Source of the DNA: Rhynchonema sp. JSB1_4
Taxonomy: Eukaryota > Nematoda > Chromadorea > Monhysterida > Xyalidae
Assembly (NCBI GenBank): GCA_030248065.1
Contig: JASAMV010003298.1
Location: forward strand, 1 to 64,000
DNA: 64,000 nt
Reading direction: 5' to 3'
Position numbers and translations under genes: made by a program. Below the pieces are notes generated by a model. It searched no databases. It had not been told where the DNA came from and saw only the letters and a program-made list of their open reading frames with translations. Positions 22,801 to 34,900 of this stretch are shown here, one piece after another (the first letter of the stretch is position 1; every line of letters starts with the position of its first letter).

Positions 22801-25457
22801 TTAAGACAAAAAAAAAGACAACGCAGTCGTCCGCCAAAGCATGAATACTTGCAAAGTCCAATATTAACAAACTCATTACTCGCAACATAGTGATGCTTTC
22901 ACCGGCCAAAGAAATGTTTCGATAGTGACCCCGCACCCCACTCCCGCACGAGCATGGCCGCGCGCTCAGCAGTCACTGTGTGGAAATGGCTGGTTCGACG
23001 TCCCGATTCATCTCATCTTTGCCGTACCGTGCCGCAATTTTGAAATTTGACCGATTTTTGCCGGCTGTCGTCCAACAGCAGAATTTGGGTTGCTTTCCTT
23101 GCTTCCTTTCTTTGACGTTTGTTTAGTTCTAGGTAGATTTCGGTTTTTTGGGCGGAAAATGGTTCTTTCCATCTCGTGTTGGTCCATGTATAAAAATGCA
23201 CTGTTTGGCAATTAATAGATGAAGCTCCAGGTTATACTTGTTGACAGCGCTGCTGGCGAACAATAATAAGATATTTTTTGTTAAATATGGACATCCAAGT
23301 CAACAGGCGTTTGACTTTTGCACCAGGTGACGGGGGCCAAAACGATTTTTGTTATATTTGAGTTACTTTTCAGCCCAAAATATTGAATAGTTTCAATGTT
23401 TCTGAAAAAACGCAGCTGGTCGGGTTCGGGACATCGAATTGCCCCATTTCTACGCAGTGACATTTTCTGCGCTGATTTGTGACGTCATAAGAACCTCATG
23501 GCAGTATTTAGGGTATTGACACAAAGTGAGGATTTTTTGATCCTCAAGTGACTTACCCAAGAAAACCGATCTGTTTCTTGGCGAATTGGAACATCACGAA
23601 GTTTTTCAGCAAGCGACGAGATCCGGTTGCCAGCCACTCATTCACGAAGGTCACCACATCGGCGTCGATTAGCACTTCTCGTTTCAGGAGGTGTTCAACA
23701 TCTGAATTAATTTCGATCACCAATATATAATTCACTTGAGCATCGCACATATGGGTTGACATTCACGAAACGGTGGAGTGGAGAGTTGAGTTGAAAGGTG
23801 AGTGGAAAAACTTGAGTGGAAAGTTCAGCGGAATGTTGGGTGGAACGCTACGCAAAAACATTGGAAACGGCACACCTCCCAACCAAGCTGTGTTTGCACG
23901 ACATAGTCGCGCGTGTGTTATTGTTCACCACACGAACACATTTTGCTCACGCTCAAACACACACGTCACGCCACAACGTGTGCACCGTATCCGTTTCACT
24001 GAACTTTCCACCCAGCTTTCCACTCAACTCTCCACCCAACTCTCGACTCCACCCTTTCGTAAATGTCACCCATTGTCGCAGAGGGATCATGCTGTCAACC
24101 TGTATTCTTGCCGCCAATCCGATCCAATGAAGCCAGATACTGAATCCAATCAATGTTTGACCACCTTGAGTTCAGCTCCCTCACCGTCAGCAATTGAAGG
24201 TTTTGATCGTTGCCTTGACGACTTCTATCAAGCTGAAATTTGTGCGTGTTTGACAAAGGAAACAGCTGGAATTGTCAGACACGCTTACGTCAGTGATTCG
24301 GCCAGCTAACTGGCTCCGAAGGCTCTCGTAAAGCATGTGCATTCGAATCGAATCTTCTTTCAGTCCTTTCGAATCGAGATCATGCGTGGCGTATAGTCTG
24401 TAAAGTTGATAAACGTGAGGCTCGCTTATCAAAACAGTCTGCTGTCTTCAATTGTACGAAACATTGATAGACAAGTCACGTGTGCACGTACATAAGAGGT
24501 TAAAACTCAGTAATTGCCGTGTCAGCAAACGTTTGGGCTCCTAATAGCAAAACAAGGGTCCATTGTAAATTCTCCGACCTATTTTTAGGCTTACTATATG
24601 TATTGCTTTCTCTTCCATTCGTTTTACACTTGTCGGCAAAACATGTCGACAAAACCTATCCACCAGCATTCTTGCTGACCCGGCACGCCCAGTTACTGTC
24701 AAAAATCTTCTTGGAAGCACCGGGGATTTCTAACGCATTTTCATTTTGGCCATGGCACTTGTTTTATCGGACCGATCGACCTGGCAATTTGTGGAGCGGT
24801 ATCAGGATCGGATGTGACTTGCCTTGATAGCCCCTGATTCTTGCATTGAGGATATTAAGAAATTTACTGGAGCCACTATAAATTGGACATGTCTGCCTTG
24901 ACCGGTGTAATCGGGGAAAACGTTTTAGGTCGGGGAAAATCTTTTACGCTGGACGAAATTAATGACATAACTAAATTTTTTATTAAGGTCACGTGACCAA
25001 GTGACAGGTGGCCACGTGAGAACCGATCCGATCCGATCACCATGTTTGACATCGCTCATTGTCTATTTCTTGAACAAACTGTAGTACGTACGTTCTTTCA
25101 TGGTGCCAGCAGAAAACGATCACAGATAAAAGCAATGCTCACCTCCATTTCCTCCAGCATTTCAGCCAGCGCGTTGATCATCCTTGTCTGCATTGTTTGC
25201 ATTATATGTTCCTGAAGCGAAAAAAGTATTGCTGAAATGAACGTTTTTTAATGAACGGTTTTCAATTTCTTCAAGTACCGAACCTCATTGTAGTTGCCAC
25301 AAACGAATTCGTAGAAATTGTCACACGGTTTGACCGCCAGATTCATTGATTTGGCCAGCTGGTTAGACAGGGCCACTAGTTCAGGATCGTCGTTTGAACT
25401 ACGAGCCAAGCACTGGGTGCTGAAAAGCACTATCGCCATCACTCGAACGGTGATCAT
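19861..25457 (-). CDS. Secreted M13-family (neprilysin-like) metallopeptidase homologue, ten exons
   Basis: Exons, in coding order: 25457-25284, 25211-25143, 24438-24289, 24139-24100, 23701-23557, 22350-21924, 21835-21732, 21442-21297, 20649-20455, 20144-19861. All joins keep frame and give 577 residues. M13 enzymes are zinc ectopeptidases that cut small peptides. A hydrophobic start (MITVRVMAIVLFSTQCLA) looks like a cleaved signal peptide; the M13 N-terminal CDNFYEFVCGNY follows at 48-56. NAAY near 365 matches the substrate-backbone site. HEIGH at 409-413 is the HExxH zinc motif. WCSK and the terminal C-x-x-W are typical family ends. The third zinc ligand, Glu in the family's ENIAD motif, reads Gln477 (QNIAD; codon 20476-20474, CAA), and the late His of active members is not evident. 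At 577 residues it is shorter than the usual ~700, with a reduced N-terminal domain. The 40-bp exon 4 rests on phase alone. Confidence 0.85.
20222..20357 (-). mobile_element. GTCGTCAAATCA MITE, copy 3, in the peptidase gene's last intron
   Basis: Reversed relative to the copy at 1825: ATAGTTTTGTCGTCAAATAA at the left and ATTTGACGACATTACTATAA at the right. It lies between exons 9 and 10. Confidence 0.65.
21525..21700 (-). repeat. Dispersed TTCAGGCCCGG repeat, copy 3
   Basis: GCAGTCCCGGGGCACCGGTTCAGGCCCGG at the left and GAAGCCTAAGCCTAGGCC within are the inverse of the landmarks in copies 1, 2 and 4. It sits in the intron between exons 7 and 8 of the peptidase gene. Confidence 0.75.
22351..23556 (-). 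other. Peptidase intron 5 with homopolymer-rich core
   Basis: The largest intron of the M13 gene. The section from about 22500 to 22820 is rich in A, C and G runs, including CCCCGCCCCCCTTCCCC. Two GGGCAACA/TTGCC words face each other. No coding exon was recognised. Confidence 0.5.
23753..24071. mobile_element. Diverged GGTGGAAAG palindromic MITE in peptidase intron 4
   Basis: Left part GAAACGGTGGAGTGGAGAGT and right part ACTCTCGACTCCACCCTTTC are imperfect inverses. Both arms iterate GTTGAGTGGAAAG-like words, and the outer ends are GGGTGACATT-like. It is built like the elements at 6774 and 59702 and lies between exon 4 and exon 5. Confidence 0.65.
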
Positions 25458-25893
25458 TATGCTAACGTTGATGCAGAGTGTAGTTGCAGTTTATAAATTG
25501 AGTACTGTATAGTTGTAGTTATTCAAATTGATAAACCGAACATACCTGATGCTCTTTTATAGAAACCAATGCAAGTGTGTAGTTCTTGTAATAATAACGG
25601 GCGTGTTGTGCACTTGTTTTTCATGTCACAATCGAATATGTCATGTGTCTGGCGCACGACCACGAAAACACTGCCACCGTCTGTCGTACTCGAAATCTGT
25701 TGAGAACAAACGAAAATGAGTAATTGTGTTATTGCAGACTGGCTTCAGACAAGTAGGTACGTTAATTCGGTGGGCGTGAAACTGTCTCATTTTGGATACA
25801 ATTCAGAGCCGACGGAATCTGAGACAGACCCGTTGACGGGCGCGTGGTTTGGAACACGTACTGCAGAATGCCAAGTGTAGGTCCCCTGGGCAT
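25458..25893. other. Upstream region of the M13 gene
   Basis: No gene was recognised. It contains the presumed promoter of the minus-strand peptidase gene, but no TATA or initiator sequence stands out. Confidence 0.35.
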
Positions 25894-26144
25894 ATTAAGG
25901 TGAAGTTATACTTGTCCTCATGTGGACATTTTGTCCGCATGGACAATTCTTTGTTCTGGCCGTAGTTTGTCAGTTGTTGAAACTTCAACTTTGACCAGCA
26001 CACCAGTTGTTCCCCCAGACCTGCTGAACGACTGTTACGATTTTCGAAGCCATTGCTTCAACCAATTGGAAAATATAATCAATACAAAGATTTGTCCATG
26101 CGGACAAAATGTCCACACGAGGACAAGTATAACTCCACCTTTAG
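25894..26144. mobile_element. TTAA-type foldback MITE, GGACAAGTATAAC ends
   Basis: Starts TTAAGGTGAAGTTATACTTG and continues TCCTCATGTGGACATTTTGTCC. It ends with the inverse GGACAAGTATAACTCCACCTT followed by TTAG. The ~80-bp arms flank about 110 bp of unique DNA. The second end is one base off TTAA. Confidence 0.75.
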
Positions 26145-26829
26145 GGGCGCAGTTCGGAATTGTCACACAGTTCAGTGCTGAATTACGTGGTGTACCGAAT
26201 TATGTGTGACAGCCAATTCGTTAAGATGGACTTGCTGACTCAGCAGTGCATCATAGTGCTGACAGCATGAACTGTGGGCTCGTGCGCCCCCAGCAATTCT
26301 GTTTGATGGCGCTGTGCAAGCAACACAAAACTTTAGTTTACCAAAATCCGAAAAATTAGGTTTTGGTACAAAACCGGTGTTATTTGTACCATTTATGCTC
26401 TATTTTGCAACGAAACGACGGTGGAGTAGAAGAGTCGAATGACCGGATATCGACGAACCACAGTGAAAAGCTACGATTCCGGATTCTGTGTTGACTGTAA
26501 AATGGTGTGCGAAATTATTTTGCAACTAGTTCCAAAAGAGATCGGAACCAGGCATGGGGACAATACCGATATTTTTTGACCCAAGTTAATACCCAATACC
26601 TAGTGTCCAGTGGGTCAGTAATTTATGTTTTTGGAAAAAAACCGTTTTTTTCAAGCAAATTACCAACCTGTACTCAAGGAATTCAGGAAACACCTACCTA
26701 CTTTCAGGCAGTTGTTTGCCGGTTTTACAGCTTAACAAGTGCCGCGTGTGTATTGTAGGTCCGAAAACGCCTTGTTTTCACCTGCTTTAGCTTGGAAATC
26801 TATCTGGCTCCGAAAAAAAACAGTTTTTT
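26145..26829. other. Spacer before the satellite
   Basis: No gene was recognised. A short inverted pair around 26155-26215 (GAATTGTCACACAGTTC; TGTGTGACAGCCAATTC) is visible. Confidence 0.4.
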
Positions 26830-29460
26830 ACCGTATAAACACCTTTTTTGGGAATTCTCCAGAAGTTTCCGAAATAAGGTGTTAAGAAGAACAACACACG
26901 TCCTGTGGAGCCCATCGAGCGGCTTCATAAACACTTTTTATGGGAAATATCTCAAGTTTCCGAAATAAGGTATTAAGAAGAACAACACCCGTCCTATGGA
27001 GCACAGCAGTCCAGCGGGCGACATATAAACATCCTTTATGGGAAATTTTCGCAGCAATATATGAACAAAAGTTTCCGAAATCACGTGTTTTGGAGAACTA
27101 CACATATACTTTGGAGCACAACAGCTCAGCGGGCGGCTTATAAACACCTTTTATGGGAAATTTCTCAAGTTTCCGAAATAAGGTGTTTTGAAGAACTACG
27201 CATGTACTTTGGAGCACAACAGCTCAGCGGGCGGCTTATAAACACCTTTTATGGGAAATTTCTCAAGTTTCCGAAATAAGGTGTTTTGAAGAACTACACA
27301 CGTCCTGTGGAGCCAATCAAGCGGTTTTATAAACACCTTTTATGGGAAATTTCTCAAGTTTCCGAAATAAGGTGTTTTGAAGAACTACACATGTACTTTG
27401 GAGCACAACAGCTCAGCGGGCGGCTTATAAACACCTTTTATGGGAAATTTCTCAAGTTTCCGAAATAAGGTGTTTTGAAGAACTACACACGTCCTGTGGA
27501 GCCAATCGAGCGGTTTTATAACCACCTTTTGAATCCTCAACCACCACCCAATATAAGGGTTTTGAAGAACTACCATGTACTTGGCCACAGCTCAGGGGCT
27601 TTAACACCTTTTATGGAAATTTCTCAACCGAAATAAGGTGTTTTGACGAACTACACACGTCCTGTGGAGCCAATCGAGCGGTTTTATAAACACCTTTTAT
27701 GGGAAATTTCTCAAGTTTCCGAAATAAGGTGTTTTGAAGAACTACACATGTACTTTGGAGCACAGCAGTCCAGCGGGCGGCTTATAAACATCCTTTATGG
27801 GAAATTTTCGCAGCAATATATGAACAAAAGTTTCCGAAATCACGTGTTTTGAAGAACTACACATATACTTTGGAGCACAACAGCTCAGCGGGCGGCTTAT
27901 AAACACCTTTTATGGGAAATTTCTCAAGTTTCCGAAATAAGGTGTTTTGAAGAACTACGCATGTACTTTGGAGCACAACAGCTCAGCGGGCGGCTTATAA
28001 ACACCTTTTATGGGAAATTTCTCAAGTTTCCGAAATAAGGTGTTTTGAAGAACTACACACGTCCTGTGGAGCCAATCAAGCGGTTTTATAAACACCTTTT
28101 ATGGGAAATTTCTCAAGTTTCCGAAATAAGGTGTTTTGAAGAACTACACATGTACTTTGGAGCACAACAGCTCAGCGGGCGGCTTATAAACACCTTTTAT
28201 GGGAAATTGCTCAAGTTTCCGAAATAAGGTGTTTTGAAGAACTACACACGTCCTGTGGAGCCAATCGAGCGGTTTTATAAACACCTTTTATGGGAAATTT
28301 CTCAAGTTTCCGAAATAAGGTGTTTTGAAGAACTACACATGTACTTTGGAGCACAACAGCTCAGCGGGCGGCTTATAAACATCCTTTATGGGAAATTTTC
28401 GCAGCAATATATGAACAAAAGTTTCCGAAATCACGTGTTTTGAAGAACTACACATATACTTTGGAGCACAACAGCTCAGCGGGCGGCTTATAAACACCTT
28501 TTGTGGGAAATTTCTCAAGTTTCCGAAATAAGGTGTTTTGAAGAACTACGCATGTACTTTGGAGCACAACAGCTGAGCGGGCGGCTTATAAACACCTTTT
28601 ATGGGAAATTTCTCAAGTTTCCGAAATAAGGTGTTTTGAGGAACTACACACGTCCTGTGGAGCCAATCAAGCGGTTTTATAAACACCTTTTATGGGAAAT
28701 TTCTCAAGTTTCCGAAATAAGGTGTTTTGAAGAACTACACATGTACTTTGGAGCACAACAGCTCAGCGGGCGGCTTATAAACACCTTTATTGGGAAATTT
28801 CTCAAGTTTCCGAAATAAGGTGTTTTGAAGAACTACACACGTCCTGTGGAGCCAATCGAGCGGTTTTATAAACACCTTTTATGGGAAATTTCTCAAGTTT
28901 CCGAAATAAGGTGTTTTGAAGAACTACACATGTACTTTGGAGCACAACAGCTCAGCGGGCGGCTTATAAACACCTTTTATGGGAAATTTCTCAAGTTTCC
29001 GAAATAAGGTGTTTTGAAGAACTACACACGTCCTGTGGAGCCAATCGAGCGGTTTTATAAACACCTTTTATGGGAAATTTCTCAAGTTTCCGAAATAAGG
29101 TGTTTTGAAGAACTACACATGTACTTTGGAGCACAACAGCTCAGCGGGCGGCTTATAAACACCTTTTATGGGAAATTTCTCAAGTTTCCGAAATAAGGTG
29201 TTTTGAAGAACTACGCATGTACTTTGGAGCACAACAGCTCAGCGGGCGGCTTATAAACACCTTTTATGGGAAATTTCTCAAGTTTCCGAAAAAAGGTGTT
29301 AATAAGAACAACACACGTTCTATGGAGCACAACAGCCCAACGTGCGGCTTAATAGACACCTTTTATGGAAAATTTCTCAAGTTTCCGATATAAAGTGTTA
29401 AGAAGAACAACACACGTCCTGTTGAGCCCATCGAGCGGCTTTATAAACGCCTTTTATGGA
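26830..29460 (+). repeat. Tandem satellite: ~94-bp monomers in 189-bp dimers
   Basis: Every monomer contains ATAAACACCTTTTATGGGAA, ATTTCTCAAGTTTCCGAAAT and AAGGTGTTTTGAAGAACTAC. Two types alternate: A with ACACACGTCCTGTGGAGCCA and B with CATGTACTTTGGAGCACAAC. They form dimers whose start points are spaced exactly 189 bp at 28636, 28825 and 29014. A third variant with GCAGCAATATATGAACAAAA recurs near 27040, 27800 and 28400. Outer monomers are more diverged than inner ones, and about 27530-27640 is scrambled with deletions. Roughly 28 monomers fit. Confidence 0.95.
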
Positions 29461-29599
29461 AAGACCAACTGTACCTACAAGCACGAATGGTTGAACCCTC
29501 CACCTTTGGTCTTCACTGATGCGCCTCCATTAGTTCACTCGGACACCGTCGCACCTTTGCATCATAAAGCAGTCTTTCAACGTAAAGCACTGTCCACTA

Positions 29600-30470
29600 C
29601 ATCATAACGCGTGTGTGATTTACCGCGTGTATTGCAGCATTGCCTGTTGTGCTGGCTGCTTGTGTGGTGCGCCCTGGCTGTGTGCTGTCTGTAATGCATT
29701 GCGCGCTGTATACAGGCCACGTAGCGGGCGTAAATGCATTGTTTTGTGTGTTGCAGCGTCAATTATTGTTCTTTTTGAGTTGAACAACATGGATAAAGTA
29801 GTTTTGAAGCAGAAATCCCTCAAATCAGCCGTGATTTTGACTTTAGAAGTACTGTTCCTGTACGAACAGGTCAAGGTCTGGAACTGGTCTCATGCGAGAA
29901 GTTACAAGCTCGGCGATAGTACAAATGATGTCGCTCAAATACGAAAACTCCATAAACAACTTTTACAATTCAGGTAACACAACTTCTCGACGAAATTTTA
30001 CTTCGGGAAGCACACTTTCCACAAAAAGAGTCGTGGACATGGTGTGCAACCGGTCCCATACGTGGAGTTACGAAATCAGCGACAAGACCACCGTAATTTT
30101 CAAATACGAATACCCCATAAACGACTCTAACAATTTTGGTAATCCAACTTTTCGACGAAATTTTGTTTCGGTAAGCACGCCTTCATACAAAACGTCGTAG
30201 TCATGGTCTGGAACAGGTCTCAGACGTAGACTTACGAAGCCGACGATATCACCATCCTGTTTCTCGCATACGAAAACCCCCTATGCGATATTAATATTTC
30301 TGAAGCAACGTCTGGGCCCTGAGTACTAATTTGTGGAAATAAAAATAGGGAAAGAACGTTTTTACAAAAAATGTCGACTGTATCTTGCTCTGCTCGCATT
30401 CGCGTGTGCGGGTATGCAGCGGGACGAAATTATGCGTGACCGTTTTGAGTTACGATATGTATCTTGCGTG
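29600..30470 (-). mobile_element. Long dispersed element with internal ~160-bp repeats, copy 2
   Basis: Reverse counterpart of 8165-8960. It has about three degenerate repeat units (GTCTGGAACTGGTCTCA, AGCTCGGCGATAGTAC, CGACGAAATTTTACTTCGGG) followed by CAGACGTT-type and GGGAAAGAACGTTTTTACAA landmarks. It lies directly downstream of the satellite. Confidence 0.6.
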
Positions 30471-30732
30471 CCAGTTTGAGTTGATGCGGGTCAGTATTGT
30501 TGATATTGAAATATAACCGGAAACAGGTTGTTGTTCAGCGGTGGCGAAACTTTAGAAAGCCGAAGGAAAGTTTCAGTGCAACATGAACGAGGACAGAAAC
30601 CGGCTACGATCCTGAGATCTAAGTGACAGTAGCTGCTCATCACATAATTCATCAGAAACGATTGAATTTGCGTTGCTGACATTGCAGATCGTGGCACAGC
30701 TTGCATTACAGTACATGCGCCGAGCATCATGT

Positions 30733-30922
30733 ATAGGCAAACTACACAAACATGAGCTCGATTTCGCAGCTGGCAGAACAGTGAAACATTCTGACGTGGC
30801 TGCTGATTTGGGAAAAGTTACACGTTGAAGAATGCAAAGTGGAGGATGACGATTTTCTCTTCCTATTCGTTTTGAATACCCACCACCTTCGAAATCGGGC
30901 TCGTGTTGGCGTAGTTTGCCGT
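30733..30922. mobile_element. GGCAAACTACACCAACACGAGC MITE, copy 1
   Basis: Begins AGGCAAACTACACAAACATG and ends GCTCGTGTTGGCGTAGTTTG, its inverse. The interior matches 33487-33673 and 47074-47266. Confidence 0.85.
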
Positions 30923-31604
30923 TACCTTTGCATTTTCCACACCTAAAACTCGATGAGCATTTGTCAGATCATTACAAACAGCATTCAATTGCTCTGTGGA
31001 CACCCCAGATGGTGGCACAGTTGGCATTGCAATGCATGCGCCTAGCAACATTTATCCTTATGTGCATTTTCGGCACTTGAAGCCCAGTGAACATTTACCA
31101 GATCATTACAAACATCATTGAGTGGTTTGTTGACGGTCCAGATGGTGGTACAGCTCGACTCTCGTCTACGTTGTTTCACTTCAGGCACCCAAAATGTATT
31201 TTGTCAGAAGTATACCTATTCCCAAGATCATTGGGCATGCCGAGCCGGTTAAAGAGTTATGTTTCTTGCAGTTTCCGTTTCATCCATGATGAAATCAAGG
31301 CCAACATACAATTACGTTGTACCAAATCTGAATTTAATGGTGTGACTACCCAGATGACGAAAGATAGCGAAATTTTTTGGTGTCCTACGTGGGTGAAAAT
31401 AACGGACCGTGTCATTTTGTCTCAGATAAAACTCTGAATTCGTAGGTCGTTGGTCACCATTTGTGATGTTTAATAGAGGACAGGCTCTCGTATTTTAATA
31501 GTCATACTGGTCTCAAGCGGCGGTTTATTTTTTAAATTGGCTTTGAAACCTCTTACGCTCATGTTTCACTCAAACCTACAAAGTTGGGCTTGGACCTTGG
31601 GGCA

Positions 31605-31700
31605 TTTTCGGTTTGCGGCGCGCAGCGCGCTGTCATTGCAGACTGACCTTCTGGGTCGAAACTGCACCAGCATATCCGCCGCAGTGCACACACGCAAGGC
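31605..31700 (-). repeat. GGGTCGAAACTGC repeat, fragment near GL1
   Basis: GTCATTGCAGACTGACCTTCTGGGTCGAAACTGC matches, with changes, the word at 38345, the right arm of the palindrome at 53645-53820 and (inverted) 48614-48700. A solo arm. Confidence 0.55.
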
Positions 31701-31915
31701 AAAACCGCATTATCACCAATCTGCCATTGATACAAGGAAATCTAATTTTTGCTGCTTTTGCCGTCAATATTCCAGCTAGCTTAATTCAGCTCAAGCCCAT
31801 AATTGATACAAAACCAAAATTGTGTCATTAAATAACCGATTATACCGACAAGAACCAGCATCATTTTGTATAACTGGACGAGGTGACACTGAGCTTCCTG
31901 AGACGACATTGTGCC

Positions 31916-34900
31916 ATGTTGATGTTTGTCGTGGCGCTGGCAGAGCTCGGTGCGATCGGGATAAATGCTGAAGGTTGAGCGGTTCAAAAGCTTTGAATGT
32001 TGAAAGTTTTCATTCCAGGGCTTTTCAATTTACCAACAGAGTGACTTCTATATTTTTTGTTGTTGACCAGCAGTACAACAGCAGGGGAGATGTCGGTGGG
32101 CCTGCCATTGATGGGCCAAGTTTCATCAAAATTGGTCCAGGTCGTTTAGTTATAAGACTGCTTTTAACAGCGCATTTTCTCCGCTGCAGTGTTCTGTAAA
32201 GTAGCTGGTGGTTCTTGCACGCTACGCGTCGACAACCAACCGAAAGAATGCATCTCGTTTGGTCCAATGTGCTACGCGACTCAGAGAGCGGATTTGGAAT
32301 TGTGGACAGGAGAGGTGGAGTATGTGCACCAATTGAGGGCTCCTGTACCTGGCCGTGTTCTGGAACTGAGCGTGAGTATGCATAATTTATGTTATCCTCA
32401 TAATTTTGGCGGGTCATGGTCAAACCCGAGGACACCTTCCACTGATCTAATTTAAGATATGAAACTCGACCGAGCCTTGGACAAGAAGTCAAATCTTAGA
32501 GACAGTACTATGCACTAGTTTACTTTTCCTACAGCCCCCTGATACAATTCCTCCATTCGACGGCCTGGATCCGAGCTTGTATCACTACACAAACGTCATT
32601 GGTGGATTGTACACCGGTAAGTTCATCATACATTGGGGGCCAATGCGTGATGTTTTGTTCTTTGGCTTCGGTCACTGGATTGAGACGCTGTTCCCCCTAC
32701 GTAGTTCACCACGCACATAGTTTTAATCGAGTTGGCTCATTTAAAAGAACAACGAACTCACAACCGGTTGTGTAGGCTTCTGAAGGTCCTCCATGCAGCG
32801 CTCACGCGCCACACGTGCACCACAGACACAAAAGGCCAGCTGGCTACATGTTACACGCATGTATGTATGTCTTCGGCAGCAACGGAAACTTTGCCACAAT
32901 GACGCACGTACGAATGTCAAGGAACAGAGAACTCGAATACAACTGCAGTGGCCAATATACGGGGGGCTAAATGTGTGTTGTGTTTAAGGCATGCGAGTGC
33001 GGTTCACGTTCGAAACGCCACCGGCACAAAACATGCCGAGCACCGGCCGGTTTATGTTCATCGTCAAGATCGCACAGAAAATAAAACTCCATGACAGTCT
33101 GCGTTTCTACATCGGACAAGATATGGCTGTTAGTTGCAAATGTAAATGGCTAAAAATTACAGAGCAATCAATGTCTGAAATTTTGTCGCCGGACTGCACG
33201 GTTGCTGTTCTACATATCTTCTAAAACAGACAGATACCGTATATGTACAGTATGTCAAAGATGTGTGGGGCCAGATGAACTTCCTTCCCGCCTGACTGCT
33301 CAGTGACCGCTTCGTTTAATTGTTTCGGCCAGAAAATCGCTTCTTGTTGCTGCGGTTCCAAAAATGAACAAATAAATGCTGCTGTTACAGGAGTGCACAG
33401 GAACTGTTTGAATCCATCAGAATACCGTTTCAAATTAAAATGCAGGCGCCGCAGCTGATTTTTTCAACATTATGAAAAATTATACGTAAAGGCAAACTAC
33501 ACAACACGAGCCCAATTTCGAAGGTGGTGCGTGTTCAAAACGAATAGAAAGAGAAAATCATCATGCTCTACTTTGTATTCTTCAACGTGTAACATTTCCC
33601 AAATCAGCAGCCACGTCAGAATGTTTCACTATACTGCCAGCTGCGAAATCGAGCTCGTGTTGGTGTAGTTTGTATATATACCTACGTTTGTAAAAACGGA
33701 CCTTTGCTGCTAAAGAATTAAAATTTTCAAAAACAATGAACAAAATAGTGGACTTACGTTTCAATATGTCTTACGGCTCCACAGACCCGAAACCCAAAAC
33801 CCGAAACATGATTTTTTCTATGTCCATGTTTCGGGTTTTGAAAAAAAAACCCGAAACCCGAAACACGAAGCATGATAATCGAAAATGTTTCGACTGACTG
33901 TATAAATTGTGCACGTGAGCTACACGTGGCAAGACCGAAACATTTTCGATTATTATGCTTTGTGTTTCGGGTTTTCGGGCTTTTTTTCAAAACCCGAAAT
34001 CCGGAACATGGACATAGAAAAAATTTATGTTTCGGGTTTCGGGTCTATCTGGTGGAGCCCTTAAAGAATGTGTGTTAAAAGTATGTTTTTCAATAGTATA
34101 TATTAAAAAAGTGAAAAAAATGACCTACTGTTGTTTTTATTAAATTTACAAAACATATTTTAGGTATTTTACCCAGCTGACATTTCGTTTGTGTCCGAGT
34201 CCGGAAATAGTTAACATGGCACACAGAGTCCTTTGTCTGTTTCCAGCTTTATAGTGTTTACGTACCACGACCACGTAAAACGGTCGAAAAAGATTCAATT
34301 CAAAAATAATGACCAGAAACCACGTCCACAAGAGCATCGGTGTGTGCAAATATTACCTACGTACCACGAGTTGTGCCAAGCAATGTATTTGCTGAGTTCT
34401 GCCACACATAGCATCCGATCATTGTCTATGCTCATCAAAACAAACAGGACTTCGCACGTTTCTGGGTCATAAACTTGTGTCGCAGGGGTTTACTTAGGGT
34501 CCTTCAAGTCCTATTATACGAGTCCTGGTCATACGAGCGCTCTATAAGGATACTGAAGTGTTAAGAGACTCCTGCGTGAGAGAAATGCAATTTATATGTT
34601 GCAGGCCAACAAGAAATTCATGGGTTTCTTCTCGAACTATGGAATAAAAAACATCACACTGGAGAACACAACCTACCCTTTTGGTCAGTGAGAAAGTTTG
34701 GAGTTTGATCGTGTCCAACTGAATTCAACTGAACTTCAATAAAAAAACTCGGAAAACCTTTGGAAACCTGTGGTATTTTAGATTTCAACTTCTACGATCA
34801 AACTGCCAGCGACACCAACGGACGGAACTTCACAATGGAAGTTGTCAACCACCCCAGTCAATTTGATGTTAGGCCTGGTTTAAGAAAATTCACTTTGTGA

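Larger units (their letters stand above)
30471..31915. other. Upstream region of GL1, left part of the GL1/GL2 duplication
   Basis: Shares ordered blocks with 37650-38628 upstream of GL2 (for example GTGACAGTAGCTGCTCATCA; TCATTACAAACAGCATT; TGTACCATTATGGGTCGAAAC-type words). It contains a GGCAAACTAC MITE at 30733-30922 and part of a GGGTCGAAACTGC repeat near 31610-31700. No exon was recognised before the signal-peptide exon. Confidence 0.6.

Noticed and set aside
24675..24790. An open minus-strand stretch (ENALEIPGASKKIFDSNWAC) as an extra M13 exon.
   Set aside because: The ten-exon model is already in phase without it, it ends in a stop with no donor, and it shows no M13 motif.
26645..26830. 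T/A-rich hairpins before the satellite considered as a terminator or origin.
   Set aside because: Nothing distinguishes them from the AT-rich foldback sequence common throughout the window.
27286..29196. Repeated 60-residue open frames (MKNYTRPVEPIERFYKHLL type) in the satellite.
   Set aside because: They recur exactly with the 189-bp dimer period, end at the same satellite stop and have no splice or start context. They are by-products of the tandem repeat.
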